From: Chamaecrista fasciculata
Taxonomy: Eukaryota; Streptophyta; Magnoliopsida; Fabales; Fabaceae
Reading direction: 5' to 3'
Assembly (NCBI GenBank): GCA_003254925.1
Contig: QANZ01048088.1
Location: 1-64,000 of the forward strand
DNA: 64,000 bases
In this document: positions 1-10,859 of the stretch, piece after piece
How the letters are laid out: the number at the start of each line of letters is the position of its first letter
Numbering within the stretch: position 1 is the stretch's first letter
Position numbers and translations under genes: made by a program
Notes under the pieces: model-generated
What the model saw: only the letters and a program-made list of their open reading frames with translations
Told to the model about the DNA's origin: nothing
Database searches by the model: none

Positions 1-1018
1 TTGGTGATTTAATTAATAAAAATGTTTTATTAATTTAAGTCATGTATTTGAATTTGAATTTGAGATTCAAGATTTGAATTAAGATATTGGGGTAATATTT
101 CAATTCAATAAAGAATTTAAATTCAGAATTCAAATTTTGAATTAAAGATATTATTGTAATATTTTAATTCAAAAACATTGGGATAAAATAAGTTGGTTAT
201 GACTTCCTAATTTTAGGAGTTATTTTTGATTTATAAAATTCCCAATAAATTGGAGCAAGTAGGCGACTATCTCATGTGGGTCCCATTGGAAGATTTGATC
301 TTCAATTTGATTCTATGAGATAGGGATTTGAATTTGAATTAAAATATTATGGTAATATTTTAATTAGATATTCAAGTCTTAAAGATATGATATTATCATA
401 ATATCATGATTTTATATTTATAAAATTACCATAATTTTGGTAATTATAAGCTAAGAAAGTCGCCTAGCTCATTGTCATGTCATGCACATTGTGAAAAACC
501 CTAGCTCACTAGAGAGAAGTCGAAATTCATCCTTGGAGAGAGAGAATTTTCGCCACCCACCTTCCTAGAGAGAGAAGTCGATTTTCCTCTAAGTGTTAGA
601 GAGAGAAATCGAAAATTGTGGGTTCTAGGGTTCTTGAGAGGAGAAGAACAAAATGAGTTTTTGTTGTTGTCTTCTACTCTGTATTGCGCCACCTAGCCTG
701 GAATTCAGAGAAGGAGTTCCTGAATTCATCAACTGTAGATTCAATCCCGAGTCTCTTTGGAGAAAGAGGCGTGGAGGCTAGCACCTCGTGTTCGGGAAAC
801 TGTTCGTGTGGATCACCGGTGGAGGAAGGACGTGCAAACGGACTTCTAGACTCACAAAGTTCAACCATCCGATTGAAAGCTTGAGGTATAACACTTTTCA
901 TATCTGGTTTTAAATTCAACTAGCGGATCTCAGGGTTGGATTTTCCTGGGGAGCGCAAGTTTTTTTTTTATTTTTAGTTTTGCTTCCGCTGCGTGTTTTC
1001 CCCGGGGATTTCCCAACA
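1..1018 (+). mobile_element. LTR family L, 3' part (left end outside window)
   Basis: This is the end of a long copia-type LTR. It shares its 3' half with the LTRs at 35273-35924, 44579-46956, 49916-52302, 55631-57668 and 62428-64000: the repeated AGAGAGAGAAGTCGA tracts, the segment around 780-850 containing GTTCGTGTGGATCACCGG, the CTTCCGCTGCG motif and the terminus TTTCCCAACA at 1018. Immediately after the terminus the sequence becomes copia RT/RNase H coding sequence, so this LTR was inserted into an older copia element. No PBS or internal coding region of its own follows, which fits a solo LTR, but the left border and its target duplication lie outside the window. Confidence 0.8.
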
Positions 1019-1707
1019 CTCTGTTGTTGGGAGCTTGATGTATGCTCAATTGTGCACTCGCCCAGACATAGCTTTTGTTATAAGTGTACTCGGTAGATAC
1101 TTGAGCAATCCTGATAGAGATCATTGGAAAGTTGCAAAGAAGGTCATGAGGTACTTACAAGGTACTAAAGATCATATGTTGACCTTTCGAAGATCTAATC
1201 CAGTAGAAATCATTGGCTATTCGGATGCAGATTGTGCAAGCTGTATAGATGATTGAAAATCTACTTCAGGTTATGTGTTTATGATGTGTGGAGGGGTTGT
1301 TCCATGGAAAAGTGTCAAGCAGACAATTACAACCACCTCTACTATGGAAGCATAATATATCGCTTGTTATGAGGCTACTTGTCAGGCTATATGGTTGAGG
1401 AAGCTGATATCTAAAATGTGCATTGTTGAAAGTTGAAACTAAATCAAGTCCTCTAACCATTTATTGCGATACTTCTTCTACTGTAACCTACTCTCAGAAT
1501 CACAAGAATTGCAGTAGTACGGAGCATTTTGATATGAAATACTTGTTTGTTAGAGAGAAAATTGCTGAATCTCAGACTCAAATTGTGCATATTCTGGGAG
1601 AACGTATGCTTGCAGATCCGATGACTAAGGGCTTACCTATGGGAGTTTTTCAAAATCATGTTGCTCACATGGGTGTTGTAAAGTCCTTTAGTTATATATC
1701 AGTTTAG
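1019..1707 (+). pseudogene. Ty1/copia RT end plus RNase H, broken
   Basis: This is the C-terminal part of a copia polyprotein. It begins at the family-typical RT/RNase H junction (SVVGSLMYAQLCTRPDIAF), runs through RNase H (IGYSDADCA, TIYCDTSS) and ends with HMGVVKSFSYISV. RNase H would degrade the RNA of the RNA:DNA hybrid during reverse transcription. Stops follow CIDD (near 1256) and STMEA (near 1352), and a 1-nt shift near 1400 moves the rest into another frame. Everything upstream is missing because LTR family L sits directly against it. The downstream polypurine tract and 3' LTR belong to the same element. Confidence 0.85.
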
Positions 1708-1936
1708 TAGGAGTCTGAGTTGTGTTTTGTGGCATTGTAATGTAATAATTATATATATATAGAACTTAGTTCAATTTTGGGATCCAATATATTCAGATGT
1801 AAAAATATATATGTATTAACACTATTTTCCCTATCAGATTCATAGTTTGTATGGCATATCATTCATTGGTGATTTGAATATTATATTGCTTAATTTTGAA
1901 ATGGTCGTTGCATTTGACATCTGATTAGTGTTATCC

Positions 1937-1947
1937 AAGTGAGAGAC
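1937..1947 (+). other. Polypurine tract of the copia element
   Basis: The purine run AAGTGAGAGAC lies immediately before the LTR start TGTTGG, where the plus-strand primer of a copia element is expected. Confidence 0.6.
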
Positions 1948-2963
1948 TGTTGGATTATTTTGTTAAATAATCTTAGTGTGGAAATCATATGTTCAAATTA
2001 AATTTTGATACTTTTAATATTACATCACCAATGTTAATGAAGCCTAATTGGATATGGTCATATTCTGTGGGTAGAAGAAGTCAATTTATGATAGGTCAGA
2101 TTAACTTTATACTCATGTAGAGAAATGAGGCCCAAGCTGCTGTCTAGCAAGAGAGGATTATTGATCCTATCTCATTAATATTATTGATCCTATATATATG
2201 TGTTATTATATTATTTTATTAAAATAAGGTTAATATATATATATATATCTAATATTATATGGCTCCACCCCTTTCTGGTCGTCCATGTTTAAAACTATAG
2301 TCTATGAAATTAAAAATAAGAGAAAATTTACTATTTGGTCTCTCTTTCTTTACTAAGTTAACAATTTAGTCCCTTATTTATTTTACATACATATTTGCGT
2401 TCCCGTTAGGGCACGCAAAGCCCCTAGTATATATATATGAGTTGTGTTGGGTAATTGATTGAAAGTAGAGGTAGGTGAGGTTTTAAGAAATCCCACATTG
2501 CTTGGTTAGCAATTGTGAGGGTTTTTTTTAAGAAGTCCCACATCGCTTGGTTAACAATTATGGGTGGGGCTCAACTACTATAAAAGGAGGCTCAAGGCAA
2601 GTTTACAAGTGCATTAAGTCAATACACTTTAAGCATTGTATTTGACTTTTAAATTCCTTCCTCTTTTGTATTTTAGAGTTCTTCTATTGTAGAGTGTGGA
2701 ATGTGTAGTTAAATAGTTGCTTTGTGAGAGTGTGGGTGTACTTGGGATAAGAGTTTAGAAAATATTGTGTGATGTAACAATTTTCATATAATATTTTTCT
2801 CTGGTTGTCTTTTGGCAACGGTCGTGGTTTTTTTTTTTCCAGTTTGTGTTTCCCACGTTAATTTCTCATGTGTTGTGATTGTGTTTCTTTATCTTATTTC
2901 TCTGTTTATTTTCAAGGGGGAAAATTTATTTTATTTTTATAAATATTATTATTTTTCCCAACA
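1948..2963 (+). mobile_element. 3' LTR of the copia element (1016 bp)
   Basis: The LTR starts TGTTGGATT next to the polypurine tract and ends TTCCCAACA, giving TGTTGG/CCAACA terminal inverted repeats. A TATA box (TATAAAAG, 2579-2586) lies upstream of the expected R region. The stretch about 2330-2400 resembles the 'tttggtc...tttagtccc' MITE sequences found elsewhere here and may be a small insertion. The matching 5' LTR is outside the window. What follows 2963 is not a primer binding site, as expected for a 3' LTR. Confidence 0.75.
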
Positions 2964-4626
2964 AGTTGAAGGAGGCAGTGGAATCAATTTTTCTCGAGCA
3001 TCTTCTAGACTAAGTGTTGGGAAATCTAGTGCTAAGGAACTCCTCTACGTTTTCATAACCTTAAGGATCTGCAAATCCTATATGCATATCCTTTATCATT
3101 TATTTTATTTTGAAATATGTCTTAAATATATGTTATATGACTATTACAAATTAATTTGGAATGATTTAATTATTATTTGCACATGTTCATAATCAGATCT
3201 TTTTATATATGAAAGTATTCTTAATTGATTGTGTCTTATTAAATGCTTGATTATATCAATTAATTCACATTCTATCTGATTAGGAGTGATCTTAATTGAC
3301 TTATCTAATTGCCTAATATGTGATTTATTAAAGGGAATTAGTTTCCTAACTTGATAATTTTATTTTAAGCAATGATCTAAATATGTAAAGAATCATGATT
3401 GATTACGAAAACATTAAATACTAATCTTTGTGATAATTACATATGTTACTTGTTTTGAAATGATTTAATATGAGTTAATTAATTATCTATTATATGATTT
3501 CAGTGATTGAAATTAGTTTCCTAACTTAAGTATTTTATTTAATGCGAGGATTTATATATGAAAATATTTCAAATCCTGATTGGCAAATCCTGAAGGATTG
3601 CTACTGAATCCTGATGAAGTTAAAATACAAATTAAAGTTGCCTATTCAGCAAAACAAACATATATAGAAGTTAAATGATGATGAGCCATAAAATTTGAAG
3701 ACCATTAATGAGCATGATCAATTCCATTAATGAGCATGATCAATTGCTAACTGTTGGAGCGTAAATTCAAATCATTTCCTTATGGAGCTTCCTAGTACAT
3801 CAACTATATAATGAAGATGAAGTCAAACGCACAATTTTAGAGATTACACGACATTTTACAAGCTGCTAAGTGTTACAGAGCTATTACATACATTTGTTGT
3901 ATCATTCCTTAGTGGAATTATCTGTGTGATATCCATCTCTTTGTGAGAGAACCCAAATCCTTTCAAACCTCATTTCATTTGTTATAAGTTCCCTCCTCCT
4001 TCGTGAAACCCATAGTGGTGAGCCGTGTGTGGTTGATATATGAGGCTTAGGGACTTGGAAAGTGATTCGTTCGTTATCCTAGTGGTGGTAGGTTGCCTTC
4101 CTCGGTTGTTGTGAAACCTTAAAGTGATCCGTGAGTGGTTGCACTATAAGAGGAGTGTTATAGGAACCTTGATACTAATCGGTGAGAATATTTGTGGTGA
4201 GACTATAAAATATCCTTAAAACTGTTGTGGTTATCCTTGGAAAGGTTGGACATCCTTGTATTGGTTAGTTTTGCCCGTGATATAAATTCCCTTGCTTTGT
4301 TTTTGGGGAGTGGATGTAGGATAGAGAGAAAATCCTTTTATAGGGATTAGTATCTTTATTTGAACCACTATAAATCTGTGGTGTCATCTCTCTCTCTTAA
4401 CCCTTTATTATTTATCATCAAGTTCATGAATTTCATTCATAGTGGAGGTAATTCCTCGATATAGATTAACAGCCAAGGTAAAATATCAATTGTGTAATTG
4501 CAAAAGTTCAAATATGGAGCTGCGTTATAATTTTCTTTTTGGTAATCATGCAAACTTGAATTAGGGAAGCAAATAGTTCATACATAAAGAATTTAACATG
4601 AGAAAGAAATATAACCAAAATACAAA
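2964..4626 (+). mobile_element. Copia-type LTR remnant, family X (copy 1), plus AT-rich flank
   Basis: From about 3640 to 4460 the sequence matches 41819-42788: a shared 'acaagctgctaagtg' segment, the CTTTGTGAGAGAACCC motif, GTGGTGGTAGGTTGCCTTCCTCGG and 'gtggttgcactataagagg'. The upstream part (about 3100-3640) is AT-rich and resembles 30640-31200. A direct repeat of CCATTAATGAGCATGATCAA occurs near 3703-3740. I see no coding region. Ends are not defined, so this is a degraded LTR, not a complete element. Confidence 0.55.
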
Positions 4627-4634
4627 CCTCAGAC

Positions 4635-4980
4635 CTATGAAGCATGGACACTGACACGGACACGGGACACGACACGGACACGGACACAGCGACACGTCAA
4701 ACTCTCAAAATTACGCGACACGACACGGCATATATTTATATATATAAATAATTAAATATTCATAATTTTTAATGAAAAAATTAAAAATTACAATTTTTAT
4801 TCATAATATATGTCATATCTATTATTATTTTCTCTTACATATCATGTTAAAGTTACAAAAAATTGATTTATATTCTAAAATTTATGGATATGTGTCGTGT
4901 CGGTGTCATACGAGTGTCGGACACTGACACGTGTCTGACACGGCGACACGCCTTCAAAATGAAGTGTCCATGCTTCCTAG
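4635..4980. mobile_element. hAT-type MITE rich in GACACG repeats, with 8-bp target duplication
   Basis: The element is a foldback of 346 bp. Its ends are CTATGAAGCATGGACAC and, inverted, CTAGGAAGCATGGACAC. Subterminal clusters of GACACGGACAC and its complement flank an AT-rich core. The 8-bp sequence CCTCAGAC occurs exactly on both sides (4627-4634 and 4981-4988), the target-site length typical of hAT elements. It has no coding capacity and would depend on a transposase in trans. Confidence 0.85.
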
Positions 4981-4988
4981 CCTCAGAC

Positions 4989-6120
4989 AAACACCAAAAG
5001 ACATGAAACAAAAAGTAGAAGACAAAATCAACAACTTGGGAGGCTTGTTTTTTTATAGTTTTTTTTTTTCTTTCTTATGCAAACTCCCATACCTAAATTG
5101 TCTTGCAATAAGAGAAGACTAATGAAGGGAGGAGGAGGGTCAAAAACAGTGAATAGAACTTAAGACTTTCAACCATGATTTACTAAAGCACTAAAACAAA
5201 AGTTTGCTTGTCTTGGGATATGATTACGCTTCCAATCTACAAAGAAGGTAAAAAGGAACCTACAATTTGAGATATAAGGGGTGATGAGTCAAGGAATCAA
5301 TAGAGAGGATGAGGGGTTTAGAAAAGAGAGAATCATTCTCAATGCTAAGTAATTTAATATCTAAAGATTTAGTCTACTCAAAGTCTTTTCATAAGACCCC
5401 AAAATTCTGCAGACAAAGAAGTTCTATATCCAATAAACAAGCTAAATCCTAAAATTCAGTTACCATGATATTCTCTTAATTAAAATTTCTCATAAACCAA
5501 CAATATATATATATATATGTTATGTTTTGCGAATTCGTCAATATTTAATTTATGGTAGTTATGAGGGCCAAAATTACAACCAATCAGAGAAATTGTACAA
5601 GAATACATAATACTGAAGGTGGAAGCGAAAAAAATAGTTGTAAAACTTGATCTTTAACAAAAATAACTTCAAGAAATAATCACAAACGAAGAAGAATAAA
5701 GAACCTACCTTGATTCATCCCTAATCAACACGAAGGCAGGTTGAATTCTTCCAAGATGTTAGATAGTTGTCAAAACCCTCTCACAAGATGGATATGTAGA
5801 TGACACAATAGGTTTTCTAAAATTAGTCAGACTTTTCTTACTAACTCATATATATAAGTATCTCACCATAGGGAACTACAACACAAAAGATACTTAGCCC
5901 AAATAGCCTTGACCCATCAATAAGGTTCGACTTTATGGTTTCTACACATTTTAATTTTATTTAGCCCAGACTCATAAAATAATATAACTAGTCCATAAAT
6001 GATAACAAAAAGATCAATTAATTAATTGGACTAATTATAAATATTTAATAGCTCATTATATACGTACAAATAAAATATAATATGTGAGTCCACTAAATAA
6101 AAAAAATTGTACAATTTATT
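4989..6120. other. AT-rich stretch with possible LTR remnant at 5560-6120
   Basis: No gene is visible. A (TA)n tract lies near 5503-5518. From about 5560 the sequence 'aaggtggaagcg', followed on the same strand by a purine/pyrimidine pattern ending in AT-rich DNA, resembles the inverted end of a copia-type LTR, but no termini or target duplication can be fixed. Confidence 0.3.
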
Positions 6121-6689
6121 TTATGTTTATGCCAAAAAAACTGAAGAAGTGGGAAGTGTTTGATGTGGAGGATGATATTAGTAAAATTTTTAAGAACAAG
6201 AAAATAAAGTTCAACAGCTTAAAACTTGGTAGTTTTTAAAATCAAAGCAAAGGGAGAGATATGATCAAAGAGAGTGACTGAAAGAAAGTAATAAGCACAC
6301 AATTTTCAAGCTTCATTGAGTTGCACAGATAGTGTTCAAACTGCATATATAATCCATATATATATATACAAGATCAAAACCCAGAAACAACAATTTGAAA
6401 AGAAAAAAAAAAAGAACTTATGTACATATATATATATATATATTACATATATTTAGAAGGAGAAAAAATAGAAACAATCAAACTGATCTCATGAAGCAAA
6501 TATATGTACATGAATATTACCCATAATCTACTACTTGTTATATATAACAAATATATACACACACACACACAAAACAGTGCTATAATAATATAATATATGT
6601 TTCCCTTGGAATCTCTCTTCTTTAATTTGTACAAAACGCATCCATTGATCTGCTATTTTCAAGTCAAATGATTTTTCACTTTCCCTCTT
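6121..6689. other. 3' flank of the DRM-type gene, microsatellites
   Basis: AT-rich sequence downstream of the minus-strand gene. (TA)n tracts occur at about 6355-6370 and 6426-6443 and a (CA)n tract near 6555-6572. The 3' UTR should lie immediately left of 6690, but I see no clear polyadenylation signal that I would defend. Confidence 0.5.
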
Positions 6690-8462
6690 TCAGCGATCCA
6701 ACACACTCATAATCATCCTGCAATTAACAACACAGTGAGAATGTTGAAGAACAGCAGCTATCAGTTTCACACTCCAAATAAAATTTGGTGAACTTATTTT
6801 TTAGTCCTTAAATTTATCCCAAAACTATAATTTAGTCCTTAACTATTATAAACTACACATTTTCGTCCCCGATTTTATGAGTAAAGAATTCGGTTCTTGA
6901 AAGATCAATGAGTTAATAATTTGAACCCAATAAGATTGGAATATACAGTTTAGTCTCTGAAAGATTAAAACGGTATATTATTTAGTCCATGAAAAGAACT
7001 AAAAAGTATATCATTTTAATCTTTCAAGAATTAAATTGTATATGTTAATTTTTCAGGGATCGCGTTATCAACTCAATAATTTTTCAGGGAGGATTGAATT
7101 GTTAGTTTACTATTTTATAAATGTTAACTATTTAGTCTTTGAAACATTATACGCGAAGACTAAATATGACTAAAAAGTATATTTCTCATATTTAAGGACT
7201 GAATAGTAATTTTGTGACAAATATGAGGACTAAAAAATTAGATTTTGTCAACAAAATAATAAAACAAAAAGAGAGAACCTCTTGTTGTTGTATCAGCTCT
7301 TTGTGCTTGAGCTGACGATTTTCTCCTCGTGAATTTCTTGAAATCCCCAACTGGTGTCCCCGCTGCAATATATTGCATAGAAATTAAATATCACATTCAA
7401 ATACTCCATCAAAATAAAAACCCACAAGCTGATACATATTTGATCAACTTTTTAATTTGTATCACTTTCTATGTTGGGAAGAACTCAAAAATTAAAGCAC
7501 GAGAGGTTTGAAATTGAGTTTTTCATCGATAGATCACACCAAAATCTGTAATCGATCTGTAATAATAATTAAAATAAGCATATAAATGAAAAAGTCAAAC
7601 TATGTTTTTAGGATCATCAAAGTATCTCTATTTAGTGGATTAGTAATTTTTTTAAAATGAAAAATCGAATGGATTCGATTCAGTAGTAATTTTAACCCGA
7701 CTAAGGTAAAAATAATTAATTCAAAAATTTCGCCTATATAGATTGAGTATGGAAATTCAATTATATTTGGTTAAAATATTACTTTGATCCTCAAACTATT
7801 TTTTTTTATCTCCAAACTTCCTCAATTGTTTCACGGTTAATTGAAAACATAATGGTGAAACAAAATGAAAAAAATTGAGAATCCAAACAAGAAAAGAAAA
7901 GAAATTTTTTTATTTGTTCCCTAAATTTATATATAATTAATGAACCAGTCTCTCGATGACGATTTAATCTTTGAAATATTGCAATTGTCAATGATTTAGG
8001 ATTAAATCGTTGACAATGATATTTTAAAATTAAATCATTTATCCCAATCATACAAAACTTGATTTGTTGACGTGATATATACAAAATCAAGGACAAAAAA
8101 TAGATTTTCTCCGAAGAAAAAAAGTTTAAAGACTAAAACGATATTTATCCTCTACTTTTTGTGTACCAAAATGAGATTTTGACATAAAATAAAGAAAAAA
8201 ACATGCATGACAAGAGAAGATAAGAGAAAGGAGACATACGTGTTGAAGGAGAAGAATCATTGTCGGAGAAGGAAGAAGGATCGGAGGAAGTGCGAATGAT
8301 GGTGATGTGGCGAGTGACCGGAAGGCCTCCGGCGCCGCCATTAACATCGCCGGAAGATGAAGAAAACGCAGAGAATGAATCGTATTTGCGGAGTTTGCCG
8401 AGGCCGGAATCCGGCGTCGGGCCGGCGAGCGTTTCGTCCCAAAGCTTATGAAGAAGACTCAT
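6690..8462 (-). CDS. Dormancy-associated / auxin-repressed protein (DRM1/ARP family)
   Basis: Exon 1 (8462-8240) encodes a start matching the family signature (LLHKLWDETLAGPTPDSGLG, then KLRKYDSFSA and PVTRHITIIR). Exon 2 starts at 7362 after a TTGCAG acceptor and encodes TPGTPVGDFKKFTRRKS, the conserved central motif. Intron 1 (7363-8239) has GTATGT at its donor. Exon 3 (6717-6690) follows a TTGCAG acceptor and can encode MIMSVLDR, like the family's usual C-terminus. Using the obvious donor at 7278 (AAGAG|GTTCTC) gives a phase error and a stop two codons into exon 3. A donor at 7316 (AAATC|GTCAGC) gives an in-frame protein of about 98 residues. These small, disordered, plant-specific proteins are markers of dormancy and growth arrest. 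Biochemical role is not established. Family assignment is firm; the 3' structure is not. Confidence 0.85.
6783..7256. mobile_element. Foldback MITE filling intron 2 of the DRM-type gene
   Basis: The two arms are imperfect inverted repeats. The left arm starts near 'tttggtgaacttattttttagtcc' and the right arm, read inverted, starts 'ttgacaaaatctaattttttagtcc'. Internal segments repeat TTTAGTCCTTAA in both orientations. Without it, intron 2 would be only about 80-110 bp. No clear target duplication is visible. It is probably an old Mutator-type derivative. Confidence 0.6.
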
Positions 8463-8675
8463 GATAATGATAATGGTGGAAAAGAATCAACCTTTGATTA
8501 TATATATATAGAATTATAGATAATCAATAATTCTGTTTTTTCTGTTTTTATTGTAACAGAAAAACGCAGGAACGAAACAGCAAGAGAGAGAAGGAGAAGA
8601 AGATTTCTCAGAGTCACACAAAGGACTATTTTTTTTTAATTTTTTTTTTTTAGGTTGGGAGGAGGAGAATGTGAG

Positions 8676-8684
8676 TACTTATAG
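8676..8684 (-). promoter_or_regulatory. TATA box of the DRM-type gene
   Basis: Read on the minus strand the sequence is CTATAAGTA, about 215 bp upstream of the start codon, which places transcription start near 8650 with a purine/pyrimidine-rich leader. A GATAAG (I-box-like) motif lies just upstream at 8699-8704. Position and orientation fit; function is inferred. Confidence 0.5.
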
Positions 8685-8895
8685 AGAGAGGAAGTGAGGA
8701 TAAGGATATGAAGAATAATAATTAATGAAGAATTGAAGATGATTAATTATTGTTTGTTTTAATTAAGGCTCCGCCTAATGAGGCTTTCATTACACCCATC
8801 AAATAATTCATTTTACTTCAAAATGAAAAAACGAGAAAAATAAACAATTTCCTTCAAATAAATAATCATTTATTGCTTTGATAGAAATAAAGTAA

Positions 8896-9274
8896 GGCAA
8901 AAAGCATTTTTTTTTATTTTTAAATTTTACATTAACTTTAAATTTTATTTTTAATATTTTTTTCGTCGATTCCATCTCTAATATTTTATATTTTGATTCA
9001 TTTTATTTTTTGATTTATTTCTTTCAATAAATTAATGACAGATAAATTTTATCATATTTTTCTATCTGAGTTTCTTTTTATAAAATTTTACATTGCATGT
9101 CATTAGTCATTAGTCATGTCGTATAATATGTGGTTAATATTTGACCAAAGTAAGAACTAAGGATAAAATTAACTAAAATGTAAAATATTAGAAATGAAAT
9201 TGATAATAGAAAAATATTGGGAGAGAAGATTAAAAATTGATGTAAAATTTAAAGATGAAAAAAATATTTTTGCC
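8896..9274. mobile_element. Mutator-type foldback MITE with perfect 9-bp target duplication
   Basis: This 379-bp element starts GGCAAAAAGCATTTTTTTT and ends, inverted, with a close match. The two halves are imperfect inverted repeats, with 'aaattttacat' and inverted 'atgtaaaattt' near both ends. ATAAAGTAA is present exactly at 8887-8895 and 9275-9283, the 9-bp duplication of Mutator-like elements. A truncated relative lies at 47166-47398. It starts about 210 bp upstream of the DRM gene's TATA box. Confidence 0.85.
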
Positions 9275-9435
9275 ATAAAGTAACAGTAAGCTCAGTTTTT
9301 AGATACTAAACAAGACCACATCTATTTAGAATAGCCTTTGTTAATAGAAATAAAATTTATTTTGATGATAAATAATTTTTTAAAAAATTTATTAATATAT
9401 CTAATGATTAATGTTAAAAAGACATATTTATTAAG

Positions 9436-10852
9436 GTGTTGTTTGCAATTTTGCAATGTGCGTTGGATAAACCTATTATTAACTCTGTTTCTTTACATCA
9501 TGATCTGAGCATTCCTGATACTTTCTCCTGGTATCCTGCTAAAAATGGCATCTTCTCAATCAAGTCCTGTTATGATCTTCTCATTAAAAATATTTCGAAG
9601 GATCACTCTACCACAAATTACTCCTCTCGGGCTAATTTTCTGTGGATATGGAAGCTTAATATTCATACTCGGGTAAAATTTTTTTTATGGCAGGTTCTGC
9701 AAAACGCCCTTCCTTCTTGTGAAATTCTTTTTAAAAAAACAAATCCTAACCTCTCCTCTCTGCCCTCTATGTGGTTTAGATGTAGAATCTATAGAACATA
9801 TCTTCAAAACTTGCTCGAAATTAATCTCTTTATGGGCTCTAATTCCCAATAATTTTCACTTTACTCATTCTACTTTTGACCAATGGATCAAGCATCATTG
9901 TACTAATTCTTTTATGTTCAAGCATGTTCCATGGCATATCTTCTTCCCCTACTTCTTAAAACAAATCTGGCTTCATAGAAATGCTATTGTTTTCAATAAA
10001 AAACCTCTCAATTCCTCGCAAATTATTAACTTAGCATTATTCAATGCCACTGATTTCTATTGTAACACCCTGCACTCTTGCTCACAATCTTCCACTCTCA
10101 CTCCTCATATACGATCTTCAATTGTTTGGCAGAGACCACCTAATAATTTCCTTAAACTTAACGTTGATGGTTCTGCAAAAAATAATCTAGTTGGTGCAGG
10201 TGGTATCTTACGTGACAGTCTTGGCAATTGGGTGGCTGGCTTTAGTGCTTTTATAGGATCTGGAAGCTCCTTATCTGCTGAATTATGGGGCATTTTTAAA
10301 GGCATTGAACTTGCCATCTCCTTAAACTGCAAGAATCTTATAGTTGAGACAGATTCCCTTGTCTCTAAAAACTTGATTAATACTGATACTATTTTATCCC
10401 ATCACCCCCTTTCTACTTTAATTGAAAATTGCAGATACCTCAGCACGCAATTGGATGATTTCAAGATACAACATATTCTGAGAGAGGGGAACTCCTGTGC
10501 CGATGCTCTTGCTAATCATGGGAGAATTAATCAGCTTCATCTTACTGTTTTTGACTCGCTTCCTCCCTTCTTATCTCTCCTTTTTCTTCATGATCTTTTA
10601 GAAATAGGAACTATAAGAAGGCCATCATCTTCTTTTGCAAGGAAGCCCCCTTAGATGTTTCTTCTGCTTTTTATGTTACTTTTCCTTTGTCTTCTCTTTT
10701 CCATGTACTGCTATGCTTCCCTATCTTATGCTTAGGACTTCTGTGTTAGTTTTTGGCTGTAACTTTCTTGCGTTTTGGATTCCTCTTGTAAGCTGCATTA
10801 ACATCTTGTACTTTCTCAGTTTCTTTTAATCGAATTTGCTCACTTCTACCAA
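9436..10852 (+). pseudogene. 5'-truncated L1-type LINE: zinc-binding RT tail and RNase H
   Basis: The first reading frame covers the region after reverse transcriptase (FSWYPAKNGIFSIKSCYDLL, then FLWIWKLNIHTRVKFFLWQ). A run of A's near 9731-9740 causes a frame change into the frame beginning near 9719, which carries the zinc-binding CPLCGLDVESIEHIF motif and an RNase H domain (LKLNVDGSAKNN, SLSAELWGIFKGI, IVETDS, REGNSCADALANHG). It ends at 10654, followed by a 3' UTR and an A-rich tail near 10851-10859. Endonuclease and catalytic RT domains are absent, as expected from 5' truncation on insertion. Not functional. Confidence 0.85.
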
Positions 10853-10859
10853 AAAAAAA

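Noticed and set aside
2812..3192. 126-codon frame on the plus strand
   Set aside because: It starts inside the copia LTR and runs out into AT-rich flank; hydrophobic content reflects T-rich DNA. No domain or conserved copy.
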